Of a DNA stretch of 62,235 nucleotides, positions 25,842-36,600 are shown piece by piece; position 1 is the stretch's first letter, and every line of letters starts with the position of its first letter. The notes under the pieces were generated by a model. The model did not search any database and was not told where the DNA came from. It saw only the letters and a list, made by a program, of their open reading frames with translations. Source of the stretch: Amycolatopsis keratiniphila subsp. keratiniphila (GTDB lineage Bacteria > Actinomycetota > Actinomycetes > Mycobacteriales > Pseudonocardiaceae); assembly GCF_001620365.2 (NCBI RefSeq), contig NZ_LQMT02000005.1, forward strand, positions 263,906-326,140, read 5' to 3'. The position numbers and the translations under genes were made by a program.

Positions 25842-27340
25842 GCGGTGATCCGCACCTGGTCGATGAACAGCCGCGCGAACCCGGGCCCGGTCGGCAAGCC
25901 GCCGACCCCGGGACGGGACAGGTCGAGTCCGTCCCCGACTCCCCATACGAGATAGCCACCTTCGTCCCGGAGTTTCCCTTGCAGGGAACCGAAAACCTGG
26001 ATGCGTCGCGCTGTGTCGGGGTCGGCGAGCGCGGCGTCGAGGTCGCGTTCCCAGTCAGGGCGGTTCCACGCGGTCTCGTTGGTGGGCGAGGCCGCGCGCA
26101 GCGCGATGCGGGAGACGTCGAGGAAGCCGATCCCGCCGAGGTAGCTGACGTAGAAATCGGCCTGCGCGTAGGTCTTCGTCCAGAAACTCTCCGGGGGATC
26201 GACCTTCACGGTGACCTTGAGGCCGATCGGTGCGAGCTGCTGGGCGAGCAGTGTCGCGGTGGAGTCCATCCCGGGGTAGGCGGTCGTGGTGTGCAAAGTG
26301 ACGTCCACACCGCCCTGGTATCCGGCTTCGGCCATCAGCGCGCGGGCCCGATCGAGATCACGAACCCGCTGGGGGAGCTGAGGACTGCTGGGATCGGCCG
26401 GGGTGAGCAGGTCGTTGCCGACCTTGCCGTACGCGCCGAACACGGTGTCGGTGAGCTGCTGCCGGTCGGTGGCGAGCTTGACGGCTTCGCGGACCTGGGG
26501 CTTGTCGAACGGTGCTCGGTCGAGCCGCATCACCACGGGATAGGTGGTGACCGCGGGACGGCGGACCACCTGCGTGCCGGCGCGTTCGGCCTGCGCGGCC
26601 GCGGCCGGGCTGACGCTGCCCGCGACGTCGGCCTGCCCCGAGCGGACCGCGTCCGCGCGGGCCCGCGGGTCGGCCAGCGCGCGGATCTCGATCCGTTTCG
26701 TCGGCGGTTTCGTTCCCCACCAGCCGTCGTTGCGTTCGAGGACGGCGTTGGCGGGATCACCGCCGGTCATCCGGTACGGACCGGACCCCGGCGCGGGCTT
26801 GGTGAAATCCGTCGTGCCCTCGGGCACCACGAAGGTCGCCGACTGCAGGGCTTCCGGCACCGCCGCGAACGCCGTCCGCGTGCGCAGTTCCAGCGTCGAC
26901 GTGTCGATCGCGCGGGAGCCGTCCAGATCGAACATCGCCATCCGGCCGTAGTTCTCGGCCGCCTTGGCCTGCATCCGGCGCAGCGAGTACAACGCGTCGG
27001 CGGCGGTCACCTTCCGGCCGTCGCTGAACGTGGCGTCCGCGCGCAGGGTGATCTTCCACCGGGTCTGCGAGGAGTCCGGTTCCCACGCGGTGGCCAGGCG
27101 GGGCACCGTGGTGCCGTCAGGCCCCGCGACGGTGAGCACGTCGTAGAGCAGGGCGAACCGCAACGCGTCGGATTCGTTGCCGAGTCCGCCGTGCGGGTCG
27201 TTGCTCGCGGTGGCCGCCGAGCCGACCGCCGCGTAGCGCAGGAGACCCCCCGATGCCGGGGTGGCGTTGCCCGAGGTGCAGGCGGTGGCCGTCAGGGTGG
27301 CCGCGACCAGGAGGGCGATGCGGCGGGGAACGCGGGTCAC
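25838..27340 (-). CDS. Extracellular solute-binding lipoprotein of Opp/Nik-type importer
   Basis: 500 residues from GTG 27340 (GTGA overlap with the PKS gene). Lipoprotein signal with lipobox LTATAC (Cys 21). The mature part follows the SBP_bac_5 family: LRADATFSDGRKVTAADALYSL, GSGPYRM, VREAVKLATDRQQL. These proteins capture peptides, nickel complexes or metallophores outside the membrane. In staphylopine and related systems this importer class takes up the metal-loaded metallophore. Here it is encoded inside the biosynthetic operon, so the cluster product is the obvious candidate ligand (inference). Confidence 0.9.
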   Translation of the reverse strand: MTRVPRRIALLVAATLTATACTSGNATPASGGLLRYAAVGSAATASNDPHGGLGNESDALRFALLYDVLTVAGPDGTTVPRLATAWEPDSSQTRWKITLRADATFSDGRKVTAADALYSLRRMQAKAAENYGRMAMFDLDGSRAIDTSTLELRTRTAFAAVPEALQSATFVVPEGTTDFTKPAPGSGPYRMTGGDPANAVLERNDGWWGTKPPTKRIEIRALADPRARADAVRSGQADVAGSVSPAAAAQAERAGTQVVRRPAVTTYPVVMRLDRAPFDKPQVREAVKLATDRQQLTDTVFGAYGKVGNDLLTPADPSSPQLPQRVRDLDRARALMAEAGYQGGVDVTLHTTTAYPGMDSTATLLAQQLAPIGLKVTVKVDPPESFWTKTYAQADFYVSYLGGIGFLDVSRIALRAASPTNETAWNRPDWERDLDAALADPDTARRIQVFGSLQGKLRDEGGYLVWGVGDGLDLSRPGVGGLPTGPGFARLFIDQVRITA

Positions 27341-30300
27341 GAGAGCGGCCTTTCGGGGTGGGAGAGTTCGTCGTTGATCAGCGCCGCGATCGCGGCGACC
27401 GTTTCGCCGCGCAGAAGGGCGTAGTGGTGCGCGTCCACTGTGGACGTCGTGGGTGGCCGGGTGAGGAGGGGTGTCCAGCCGAGGTCGGCGGGATCACCGG
27501 GGACGTCGTCGACGCCCATGCCGATACCGGAGTTGACCGGAGAGCGCTGCCCCGCCTTGACGATCAGGGTGCGGGTTTCCGGATCGCCGAGCCGCGGTGG
27601 CCGGTAGCCGGCCAGCCCCCGCAGGTGCCGCGCGAACACCTCGACGCGTGCGGCGGCGCTGGTGCCCGCGCGCAGCAATCCGTGCTCCCGCAACACAGTG
27701 TCCACTTCGGACTGGGTTGGCTCCTGGGCGGCGGCGAGTTCCGTGTCGAGGTAGCCCGCCAGCGATGCGAGGTAGCGGCGGCGGATCTCGGCGTCGCCGC
27801 CGGGGACATCGGTGATGTGACTCGGCTCGTTGGAATCCAGGAGCACCAGCAGTTCGGTGTGCTCCCCGGACTCGTGCAGCAGACAGGCCATCCGCTGGGC
27901 CAGGTCGCCGCCCATCGACCAGCCGCCCAGCAGATACGGGCCGATGGGCTGGTGGCGGCGGAGGACACCGAGATAGAGCGCGGCGAGCGCGTCCACGCTG
28001 TCGGGCGCGTCGCCACCGGACAGGCCGGGGTCGGTCAGGGCGACGACGGTGGTCTCCCTGTCGAGCAGCCGGGACAGCTCCGTGTAGCACAGCACGTCCC
28101 CGCCCGAGGGGTGTAGCAGGAACAGGGTCCGGCCGTCCGGAACGCCCTCCCGCAGCAGCAACGCGATGTCGGCGTCCTCCACCGGCGCCCGCGATCCGCC
28201 GGTCCACGACGCCGGATCGTCGGCGAGCCGCCTGACCCTGGCGACGTGGTCGGCGATCGCGGTGGCGACCTGCCCGGCCGGCACCACGGGGTCGAGGACA
28301 TCCCACTGCAGCAGCAGCTCACCGCCCTCTTCGAGGACCTGGTGGTCGAGCAGGGTCTGCGGGGTCTGGCTCAATGCTGCGACCTTCCGGCCGATCCAAC
28401 GCGGGTCGTGGTCGGCGCCGATGACCTCGGTCAGCCCGAGCGCGCTGGTGAACACGACGGGCACGGCGGCGACCTCGCCCTGTGCGCTGGACTTCTCCGC
28501 GAGCACGTCCAGCGCCGAGAACTCGCGGTGGTCGAGGTCGTCGAACAGCCGCCGCTGGGTGCGACGGGCCCGTTCGGCGAAGGTGCCGAGGTCCGCCTCC
28601 TCGGTCGCGTGCAGGACAAGGGAGGTGAAGTCGCCGACGACGTTCGGGACGTCCGGGTGGATGTCCGGCCGGTCGAACAGCGTGAGCATCACACTGAACG
28701 CGTCCCGGCCCGACCAGGCCGCGAGCACGTCGGTGTACACGGTGAGCAGAACGGCGGTGGGGGTGACGCGGTGCTCGGCGGCAATCCGCCGCAGCCGTTC
28801 CCAGCTCGTGGCGTCGAGCGTGGCGGCGTGCCGGACGAAACGGCCCGCGGCGGCTTCCTCGTCGACGGGGATGGGCGGTGCCTCGGGGATCGCCGTCAGC
28901 CGGGCCCGCCAGTACTCGGCGGCACGGACACCGTCCGCGCCGTCGCGTCGAGCTTCGAGCGCCCGGACGCAGTCGGCGGGGTGGATCCCGACCGGTTCGA
29001 GCACACGGGCCGGGTCGGTGTAGCAGGCGTGCAGGTCGCGATCGACGATCCACCAGCTCGCGGCGTCGCAGATCAGTACGTCCACGCCGAGGAACAAACG
29101 GGTCCGCCCGCCGGGCAGCAGGGCCGCTTGGACCGTGAACAACGGCCAGCGGTCGGCCGGTCCGGGTTTGCGACCGACGCGGTCGCGGATGGCCGAAAGG
29201 CGACGGTTTCTGTCCACTTCGGACAGTGCGCGCAGATCGTGGGTGCGGATCCGGTACCGCGGCAGGTCACGCAGCACCCGCGCCTGCCCCTGTGAGTCCA
29301 CGATGGACCGCAGCATCGGGTGCCGGGCGATCACCTTGTTCCACGCGTCCTCGTAGCGCGCCAGGTCCAGCTCGGCACAGTCGTACTCGAGGAAGAAGTG
29401 ACACGGCACGTCACCCCAGCGGTAGCCACCGTCGCGGCCGATCCAGTACGCGTGCTGGACCCGGGTCAGCGGAAAGGATCCGGGCTCGGCCGCGGTCGCG
29501 GGAATCGGAGTCCGGGGCGAAGGGGGAGTGACGTCGCGTGCTCGCAGCAGGTCCGCCAGCCCGGCCACGGTCGGGGCGGCGAGCAGATCGGCCAGCCGGA
29601 GCCGGACGCCGTGGTCCTGGGTGAGGGCGGCGAGCATGCCGGTCGCCAGCAGGGAATGGCCGCCCAGTGCGAAGAAATCCGCGTCCGGCGAGGTGATCGC
29701 GACGCCGAAGAGGTCGCTCCACAGCCGCGCGATCCGCTCCTGCAGCGGGTCGGCGAAAACACCGGCGTCACCCTGCTCACCCGGTGCGGTGTACGCCGCG
29801 GTGGCCATCCGTTCGGTGAGATCGGTGCGGGACACCGCGACGACCGGCGGCACGGATCCGGCGAGATACCGGTCGAGTACCAGGTCGAAGGCCCGGCCGC
29901 CGGTCGCGGCGTCGAGCGCGTCGCGCAGGGCCACTTCCCGGTCCGCGCCGCCGGGCCCGACGCTCCAGCCGTCCCAGACGACACTCGTCCAGCCGGTGTT
30001 GGCGGTCGCGAGCGCGTCGAGCGCGGCGTTGGCCGCCGCGTACGGGCCGGTGCCGATCCCGCCGACCAGCGTGGCGGCCGAGGACATCAGGACCACCAGG
30101 CCGGGCCGGGACGCTTCGGGTAGTGCGTCGATGGCCGCCTGGAGCGCCCGCGCACCACCGACCTTGCCCAGCAGCTGCGCGTTGACCTGGTCCGGTGTGG
30201 CGTCGCGAAGCGGAACTGCCCGGGTGGTGGCGGCCGCTCCGGCGGCGTGCACGATCACGTCGGGTTCGTGTTCGGCGAGCAGGCCGCGCCAACCGTCCAC

Positions 30301-33300
30301 ATCGGACGCGTCGAGCGTACGGGTGCGGATGTCGAGGCCGTCGGCCTTCAGCGCGTCGAGGGTCCGGGCCGCGTCGGGCACGTCGGAGGCCGGGCGCCGC
30401 GAGGTGATCACGACCGCGGCGCCACGGCGGGCGAGGCGTTCCGCGACGACGAGCCCGACGTCACCGAGCCCACCGGACACGACGGCTCGCCGCGGTTCCC
30501 GGACGGTCGTGGACGGCGGGGTGAGCGGCCAGACCTCGATGTCCCGTTGCCAGCGGACGCCGGATCGCCAGGCGATCTGCCCGCCGCGTTCGTCCGGCGA
30601 CCGGACGAGATCCGCGAGCTCGTCCAGTATCGCTTTCGCCGCGAGGCCGGGGTCGGTGGCCGGAGGAAGATCGACCGTGCGCCACCGGATCCCGCGATGT
30701 TCCTGGGCCAGGACCCGGCTGAGCGCACGGGCCGCGGCGGCGCCGGGCGTCACCGTGTCGAGGCTTTCGACCCGGTCCGCGCCGAACGTGACCGCCAGCA
30801 GCTTCGGCACGGTCGTCCCGCTGAGCTTCCTCGCGAGTTCGGCGTGGGCCAGGACGACCTCGCTCACCTCCTGCCCGGGTGCGGTCAGCACGACGACGCC
30901 GTCGATGGGGGACCCCGGTTCGTGATCCTCCACTGTGGACATACCGAGTGCTTCGGCGATCGGTGACGGGGAATCGGCGGCCAGCAGGAAACGGCCTGCC
31001 GTCGTCGTACCGGAGAGCGGGGGAAGCTGACGCCACCGTGGCAGCCGGAGGAGCCCGGGAGCACGGGCAGGCGTCACCGGCTCGGCAGGTGGGTCGATCC
31101 AGAGCCGTCGGGGCTGGAAGGCGTACCCGGGCGCCGCGACCCGCGCACGCTGGCCGCGGCGTTGCGCGCTGAGCCCGATTTCCCCGCCGTGTGCCCACAA
31201 GCGCGCGACGGCGGCGCGAACGGATTCGGCTTCGAGGTCGACGCGGTCGTGGTCGAGCGTGATGGCCGAATCGAGCAGTGCCGGGTCGCCGTGCGCACGG
31301 GCCAGCGTCACCAGGCTGCTGCCCGGGCCGACCTGGACCAGCACGACAGGCGCCGGATCGAGCGCGACCCGCAGGGCCGGGGAGAACACGACGGGATCCC
31401 GCAGCTGCCGCGCCCAGTGTTCGGCCGTACCGAGTTCATCGGTGACCGTGGTACCGGTGAGCGTGCTGATCATCGGGATTTCCGGCGTTGTGGCGGCGAG
31501 GTTCGCCGCGGCGGCACGGACGGCGGGGATCGCGGGGTCGACGAGCCGGGAATGCAGTGCCGTGTCCACGCGCAGCCGCCGGCCCCGGATTCCCGCGGCG
31601 ACCGCTTCGGCTTCCAGTGCCGTGATGGCGTCGGCCGGGCCGGACACCACGGATCCGGCGGGTCCGTTGAGCGCGGCGAGGTCGACATCCGGATGTGCCG
31701 CCAGCAGACCGGAGACGTCGGCGAGGTCCAGCGACAGCATCGCACCGCCGCCGGCGGCACGCGACACTTCGGTGCAGCGCACCGCCACCAGCCGGGCGGC
31801 GTCCGGCAGGGCGAGCCCTCCCGACACCACGGCGGCGGTGTACTCGCCGAGGCTGTGCCCCAGCACGACGTCCGGCCGGACGTCCCACGACTCCAGCAAC
31901 CGCGCGGTGGCCAGCGACACCGCGAACAACGCGGGCAGCCCGACCGCCGCGTCCCGGACCCGGTCCTCACGACCGTCGAGCACGTGCCGGATGTCGTGTC
32001 CGGTCAGGGGAAGCAGCAGCTCGGCGCAGGTGTCGACGGTCCGGGCGAACACCGGTTCGCTCGCGTACAGAGCCGATCCCATGCCCGGGTACTGGCTGCC
32101 CGCTCCTGGGAAGGCGAAGATCACGCGGGGGCGGGAAGCGGGCACAGGCCGCGCTTCACGCAGGGCGGCCGCGGCGGCGTCGATCCGGGCGGGCGCGCAG
32201 ACGACGGCGATGCGCCTGCTGTGCTGGGTCCGGCCCTCGTCCAGGGTGTACGCCAAGTCCGCGAGGTCGGCGGAGTCCTTGAGGCCGGGGAGGTGCTCAC
32301 TCAAATCGTTGGCCGCCTGGCGGGCGGCGGCGTCGGTCTGCCCGGACACGACGAGGATCTGCGGCCGTTCGTCCGGTGTGGACGGTGGCCGCGCCGGTGC
32401 GGGGCCGAGCACGACGTGGCAGTTGGTCCCGCCGATACCGAAGGAGCTGACGCCCGCGAACTCCGCGTCCGCGGGCCACGGCCGGGCATCGCCGGAGAGC
32501 GCGAAGGCGGACCCCTCCAATCCGAGACGCGGGTTGACCGGTTCCGAATTCGGTGCCGGGGGCAGCACGCCGTGGGACCGCGCGAGCACGGTTTTGATCA
32601 GCGACGCGATCCCGGCGGCGGTGTTGGCGTGACCGATGTTCGCCTTGACCGAGCCGAGCCCGCACCACGGCCGGTCGGCCTGCCCGAACACGGTACGCAG
32701 GGCCGAGACCTCGATGGGGTCGCCGAGTGCCGTCGCGGTGCCGTGGCCCTCGACGTAACCGACCTGGCGTGGCGCGACGCCCGCGACCGTCTGCGCTTCC
32801 GCGATGACCCGGGCCTGACCACGCGGTGACGGCGCGGTGAATCCCGCCTTGACCGCCCCGTCGTTGTTGACCGCCGAGCCGTGCAGGACCGCGAGCACGG
32901 GGTCGCCGTCGGCCAGCGCGTCGGCCAGCCGCCGCAGCACGACCGCGCCGACGCCCTGGGTGTAGACGATTCCGGTGCCGTGCGCGCTGTAGGGCCGGAC
33001 GACGCCGTCCGCGGCGTAGATCCCGTCCGGTACATGGAGATAGCCGTGTCCCTGCGGAACGATGAGCGAGACCCCGCCCGCGAGCGCGGTGTCGCATTCC
33101 TCGGCCAGCAGTGCCTGGGCCGCGGTGTGCACCGCGACCAGCGAGCTCGAACAGGTGCTGGTGATCGACATCGCGGGCCCGGTCAGGTTCAGCCGGTACG
33201 CGACCTGCAGGGGCAGGTAGTCGCCGTGGGTGGCCATCGCCGTGCGCAGACTCCCGACCGGGTCGGCTCCACCACCGGTCGGATCCCAGCGCCTGCCGAG

Positions 33301-33678
33301 ATTGCTGGCCAGATAGGCGCTTTGCGACGCACCCGCGTAGACGCCGACGGTGCCCGCGCCGACGCCGCCGCCATGGCCCGCCTGCTCCAGCGCCTGCCAG
33401 GACATCTGAAGGAACAGCCGTTGCTGCGGGTCCATCAGCGCGGCTTCGGCGTCGGTGAGCCCGAACGGTTCGGGATCGAACAGGTCCTGGCCGTCGATGA
33501 GCCCGCCCACCGGGACGTAGCCGGGCGCGCTGGCCAGATCCTCGGGGACGCCGGCCGCGCGCAGTTCGTCCGGGCCGAACCGGGTGAGGCCGCTACGGCC
33601 GGCCAGAAGCAGGTCCCAGAACGCGGCGGCGTCGACCGCGCCGGGGAAACGGCAGGCGAGTCCGGTGATCGCGATCAT
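27337..33678 (-). CDS. Hybrid PKS-NRPS: KS-AT-KR-ACP-Cy-TE
   Basis: 2113 residues from ATG 33678 (ATGA overlap). KS: active Cys in STCSSSLVAVHTA, His in VEGHGTAT and KANIGHANTA (residues 1-430). AT: GHSLGEYTAA near 606, the Leu after Ser favouring malonyl-CoA; TALHSRL near 708. KR: GGLGDVG near 1069, SSAATLVGG and PYAAANAALD near 1205. ACP: LGGHSLLATG near 1338. Cy: starts FPLTRVQHAYWIG (about 1400), core DVLICDAAS near 1533, canonical. TE: GGWSMGGD near 1921, LLDSNEPS, VDAHHYALL near 2082. The plan is yersiniabactin HMWP1 without its two methyltransferases and without the carrier between Cy and TE. Those functions exist as separate proteins in this operon. The product chain should be extended by malonate, reduced, joined to Cys, cyclised and released. 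Confidence 0.92.
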   Translation of the reverse strand: MIAITGLACRFPGAVDAAAFWDLLLAGRSGLTRFGPDELRAAGVPEDLASAPGYVPVGGLIDGQDLFDPEPFGLTDAEAALMDPQQRLFLQMSWQALEQAGHGGGVGAGTVGVYAGASQSAYLASNLGRRWDPTGGGADPVGSLRTAMATHGDYLPLQVAYRLNLTGPAMSITSTCSSSLVAVHTAAQALLAEECDTALAGGVSLIVPQGHGYLHVPDGIYAADGVVRPYSAHGTGIVYTQGVGAVVLRRLADALADGDPVLAVLHGSAVNNDGAVKAGFTAPSPRGQARVIAEAQTVAGVAPRQVGYVEGHGTATALGDPIEVSALRTVFGQADRPWCGLGSVKANIGHANTAAGIASLIKTVLARSHGVLPPAPNSEPVNPRLGLEGSAFALSGDARPWPADAEFAGVSSFGIGGTNCHVVLGPAPARPPSTPDERPQILVVSGQTDAAARQAANDLSEHLPGLKDSADLADLAYTLDEGRTQHSRRIAVVCAPARIDAAAAALREARPVPASRPRVIFAFPGAGSQYPGMGSALYASEPVFARTVDTCAELLLPLTGHDIRHVLDGREDRVRDAAVGLPALFAVSLATARLLESWDVRPDVVLGHSLGEYTAAVVSGGLALPDAARLVAVRCTEVSRAAGGGAMLSLDLADVSGLLAAHPDVDLAALNGPAGSVVSGPADAITALEAEAVAAGIRGRRLRVDTALHSRLVDPAIPAVRAAAANLAATTPEIPMISTLTGTTVTDELGTAEHWARQLRDPVVFSPALRVALDPAPVVLVQVGPGSSLVTLARAHGDPALLDSAITLDHDRVDLEAESVRAAVARLWAHGGEIGLSAQRRGQRARVAAPGYAFQPRRLWIDPPAEPVTPARAPGLLRLPRWRQLPPLSGTTTAGRFLLAADSPSPIAEALGMSTVEDHEPGSPIDGVVVLTAPGQEVSEVVLAHAELARKLSGTTVPKLLAVTFGADRVESLDTVTPGAAAARALSRVLAQEHRGIRWRTVDLPPATDPGLAAKAILDELADLVRSPDERGGQIAWRSGVRWQRDIEVWPLTPPSTTVREPRRAVVSGGLGDVGLVVAERLARRGAAVVITSRRPASDVPDAARTLDALKADGLDIRTRTLDASDVDGWRGLLAEHEPDVIVHAAGAAATTRAVPLRDATPDQVNAQLLGKVGGARALQAAIDALPEASRPGLVVLMSSAATLVGGIGTGPYAAANAALDALATANTGWTSVVWDGWSVGPGGADREVALRDALDAATGGRAFDLVLDRYLAGSVPPVVAVSRTDLTERMATAAYTAPGEQGDAGVFADPLQERIARLWSDLFGVAITSPDADFFALGGHSLLATGMLAALTQDHGVRLRLADLLAAPTVAGLADLLRARDVTPPSPRTPIPATAAEPGSFPLTRVQHAYWIGRDGGYRWGDVPCHFFLEYDCAELDLARYEDAWNKVIARHPMLRSIVDSQGQARVLRDLPRYRIRTHDLRALSEVDRNRRLSAIRDRVGRKPGPADRWPLFTVQAALLPGGRTRLFLGVDVLICDAASWWIVDRDLHACYTDPARVLEPVGIHPADCVRALEARRDGADGVRAAEYWRARLTAIPEAPPIPVDEEAAAGRFVRHAATLDATSWERLRRIAAEHRVTPTAVLLTVYTDVLAAWSGRDAFSVMLTLFDRPDIHPDVPNVVGDFTSLVLHATEEADLGTFAERARRTQRRLFDDLDHREFSALDVLAEKSSAQGEVAAVPVVFTSALGLTEVIGADHDPRWIGRKVAALSQTPQTLLDHQVLEEGGELLLQWDVLDPVVPAGQVATAIADHVARVRRLADDPASWTGGSRAPVEDADIALLLREGVPDGRTLFLLHPSGGDVLCYTELSRLLDRETTVVALTDPGLSGGDAPDSVDALAALYLGVLRRHQPIGPYLLGGWSMGGDLAQRMACLLHESGEHTELLVLLDSNEPSHITDVPGGDAEIRRRYLASLAGYLDTELAAAQEPTQSEVDTVLREHGLLRAGTSAAARVEVFARHLRGLAGYRPPRLGDPETRTLIVKAGQRSPVNSGIGMGVDDVPGDPADLGWTPLLTRPPTTSTVDAHHYALLRGETVAAIAALINDELSHPERPLS

Positions 33679-36600
33679 CGGGCGACCCGCTCCGCCTGCT
33701 GCCGGGCGGCGCGGCGGCCACGCGGTGCCGGAGGCGCCTGTGTTTCGGCGGCAGGCGGGCTATGGTGTGGTGCCAGGAACGCCGCGAGCGCGCGGACGGA
33801 GGGGTGGCTGAACAGGTCGACCACGGTCAGCGTGTCGAATCCGTGCGCGACGAGCTGCCGGTGCGCCAGCACCAGGGTCAGGGAAGTGGCACCGAGCTCG
33901 AAGAACGCGGTCGTGGCGTCGACGCCGGAGCCGAGCAGGGACCGGAACACCCCCAGCACGGTTTCCTCCAGCTCAGGGCTGGCGGCAGCCGGTACTGCTT
34001 CTCGTCGCTCGGGTTCGGGTTGTGCCACCGTGGCACTCCCGGCGTCCTTTGTGGACGAGGGAAGGGCGAGGTTCAAGAGGCCGTCCGCGCTGAGCCGTTC
34101 CTCGAGGTCGATGCCGTGGCCCGAGGACGCCGCCCTGGTACGGCGGCTCCATTCCGCGGCCGAGGCCAGCGCATCGGCCGGGGTGAGCGTGCCGGAGGAG
34201 ACGGTCAGCGACACCTCGAGCCCGAGGTCCGCCGCGCGCGTCAAGGCCTCGGTGAGCCAGTTCTGCGGGGTGACGGGTGCCTTTTCATCCACTGTGGACG
34301 GTTTCGTGGCGGCGGGGGTTTCGGTGCGCCGGTACGGGTTGGGCAGGGCGGCGTAATCGATCTTGCCGTTCGCTGTCACCGGGAACCCGTCCAGCACCGT
34401 GAACCGTGAAGGCACCATGAACTCGGGGACCCTGGTCCGCAGGTGTGCCGCGAGTTCCGCGGTGTCCGGGGTTCGCCCGTTGTCCGCGGGGACGAGGAAG
34501 GCGACCAGCCGCGGCCGGTCGTCGGGACCGGGAACGGACATCGCCACGGATTTGCGGACGCCGTCCGCGCGGTCGAGCACGGACTCGATCTCGCCGAGTT
34601 CGATACGGTGCCCGCGGATCTTGACCTGCCGGTCGACGCGGCCGAGGAACTCGATCGTGCCGTCGTGCCGCCACCGCCCGAGATCACCGGTCCGGTACAG
34701 CCTGCGGTCCAGCACCGGATGCCGCACGAACCGGTGCGCGGTCTGCTCCGGATCTCCGATGTAGCCCTGGGCAAGGCCGTCGCCGCCGATGTGCAGTTCG
34801 CCCGGCACACCGACCGGCACCGGCAGGCCTGCCGGGTCGAGGATGTCGAAGCTCTGCCCGCGCAGCGCACGGCCGTAGGGAATGCTGCGCCAGGCCGGGT
34901 CGACGTCGCCGATCGGATGGCAGATCGACCAGATCGACGCCTCGGTCGCGCCGCCGAGGCTGACGATCTCGACGTGCGGTGCGAGCGCGCGCAACCGGTC
35001 GGGCAGCGTCACGGGGATCCAGTCGGCGGAAAGGAAGACCAGCCGCAGCGACCGCAGCGCGCGGTCGGCGAGGCCGGGGTCGATCTCGGCGTATTCGACG
35101 AGCATTTCCAGCAGCGCGGGGGCGGTGTTCCACAGCGTCACGCGGTGCTGTGCCATGAGTTCGAGCCAGTGCCCGGGGTCGCGCTGGTGGTCGGCGCTCG
35201 GCAGGACGAGTGCTCCGCCGGCGCCGAGGACGCCGAACACGTCGTGCACGGACAGGTCGAAGCTGAACGCCGACAGGGCGAGCATCCGGTCGTCGCGGGT
35301 GAGGGGGAACCGGTCGACGAGGTCGTCGATCGTGGTGCGGGCCGCGCGGTGCTCGATGGCGACGCCCTTCGGCTTTCCCGTGGAACCGGAGGTGAAGATC
35401 ACGTACGCGAGGTCGTCCGGCGCGGGACGGTTCGGCCGTTCGGCGGTGCCGGCCGTGGCGTCGAGGACGACGGGGTGGACGGTGACGGTGCCGGGCCAGC
35501 TCAGCTCGACGTCGTCGGTGACGAGCGCGTGGCCGATCCCTGCCTGGGCGCACACCGAGGCGACGCGCTCGGCGGGCCAGGCCGGTTCGACCGGGACGTA
35601 GCCCGCGCCGCTCGCGGACACCCCGAGCATCGCCACGATCTGGGCCGGGCCCTTGGGCGCCGACACCGCGACGAGGTCTCCCGGGCCGACGCCCGCCGTG
35701 GTGAGGCCATGCCCGATCGCCTCGGCCGCGCGGAGGAGTTCGCCGTGGCTGAACGCTGATTCGGCACCCAAGAGCGCCGGCGCGTCCGGAACCTCCCGAG
35801 CCGCGGCGCGCAGCGGGTCGTCCAGCAGCGGGCCCGCCTCGCCGAACGGTGCGGCGTCCAAGATGGCGTGCGGCGCGAAAGTGGGGATCCAGCCGAGCGT
35901 CGGGTCCGACCAGCGGTCCGGGTGATCGGCCAGCGTGCTCAGCAGCCGCAGATGTGCCTCGGCCATGCCGTCGACAAGGCCTTCGGGATAGGCGCCGTCG
36001 ACGCTGTCCCAGCACACGCGAAGGCGGCCGCCCTCCTCGTAGACGATGTGGTCGAGCAGGACCTGAGGCGTCTGCGAGACGCCGAACACCTCGGTGCCGA
36101 GCCAGCCTGCCGGGTCGTCGCCGCCGGGTGAAAGGCCGAGCCCGCTGGTGAACACCACGGGATGCGCCGGCGCGCCGAGCGAGGCGGGACTCCGGCGGGC
36201 GGCCTGCATGCCGTCCACCTCGCGATTGTCCATATCGGACCAGAACTGCTCGTTGACCGCGCGCACGTAGGCGCCGAATCCGGATTCCGGTTCCCAGACA
36301 GGCATCTGCACGAGCACCGTCGAGGTGAAGTCGCCGACCACATGCGCCAGCTCGGGATCATCCGGCCGGTCGAACAGGGTGGTGTTGAGGCAGAAGGCCG
36401 CGGTGGCACCCCAACGGGTCAGGGTCAGTCCGTACGCGGCCAGCAGCAAAGCCGTCGGGCTGACCCCGTGCGACGAGGCCGTCTTCTTGACCGCCGCCCA
36501 GTGAGCGGCGTCCAGCTCGGTGGCGCGCCTGCTGAACCGGTGCGCGCCGATCGTGGCGACGTCCGTGGCTGTGGGCAGGGCAGGCCCCGGCGGCAGGGCG

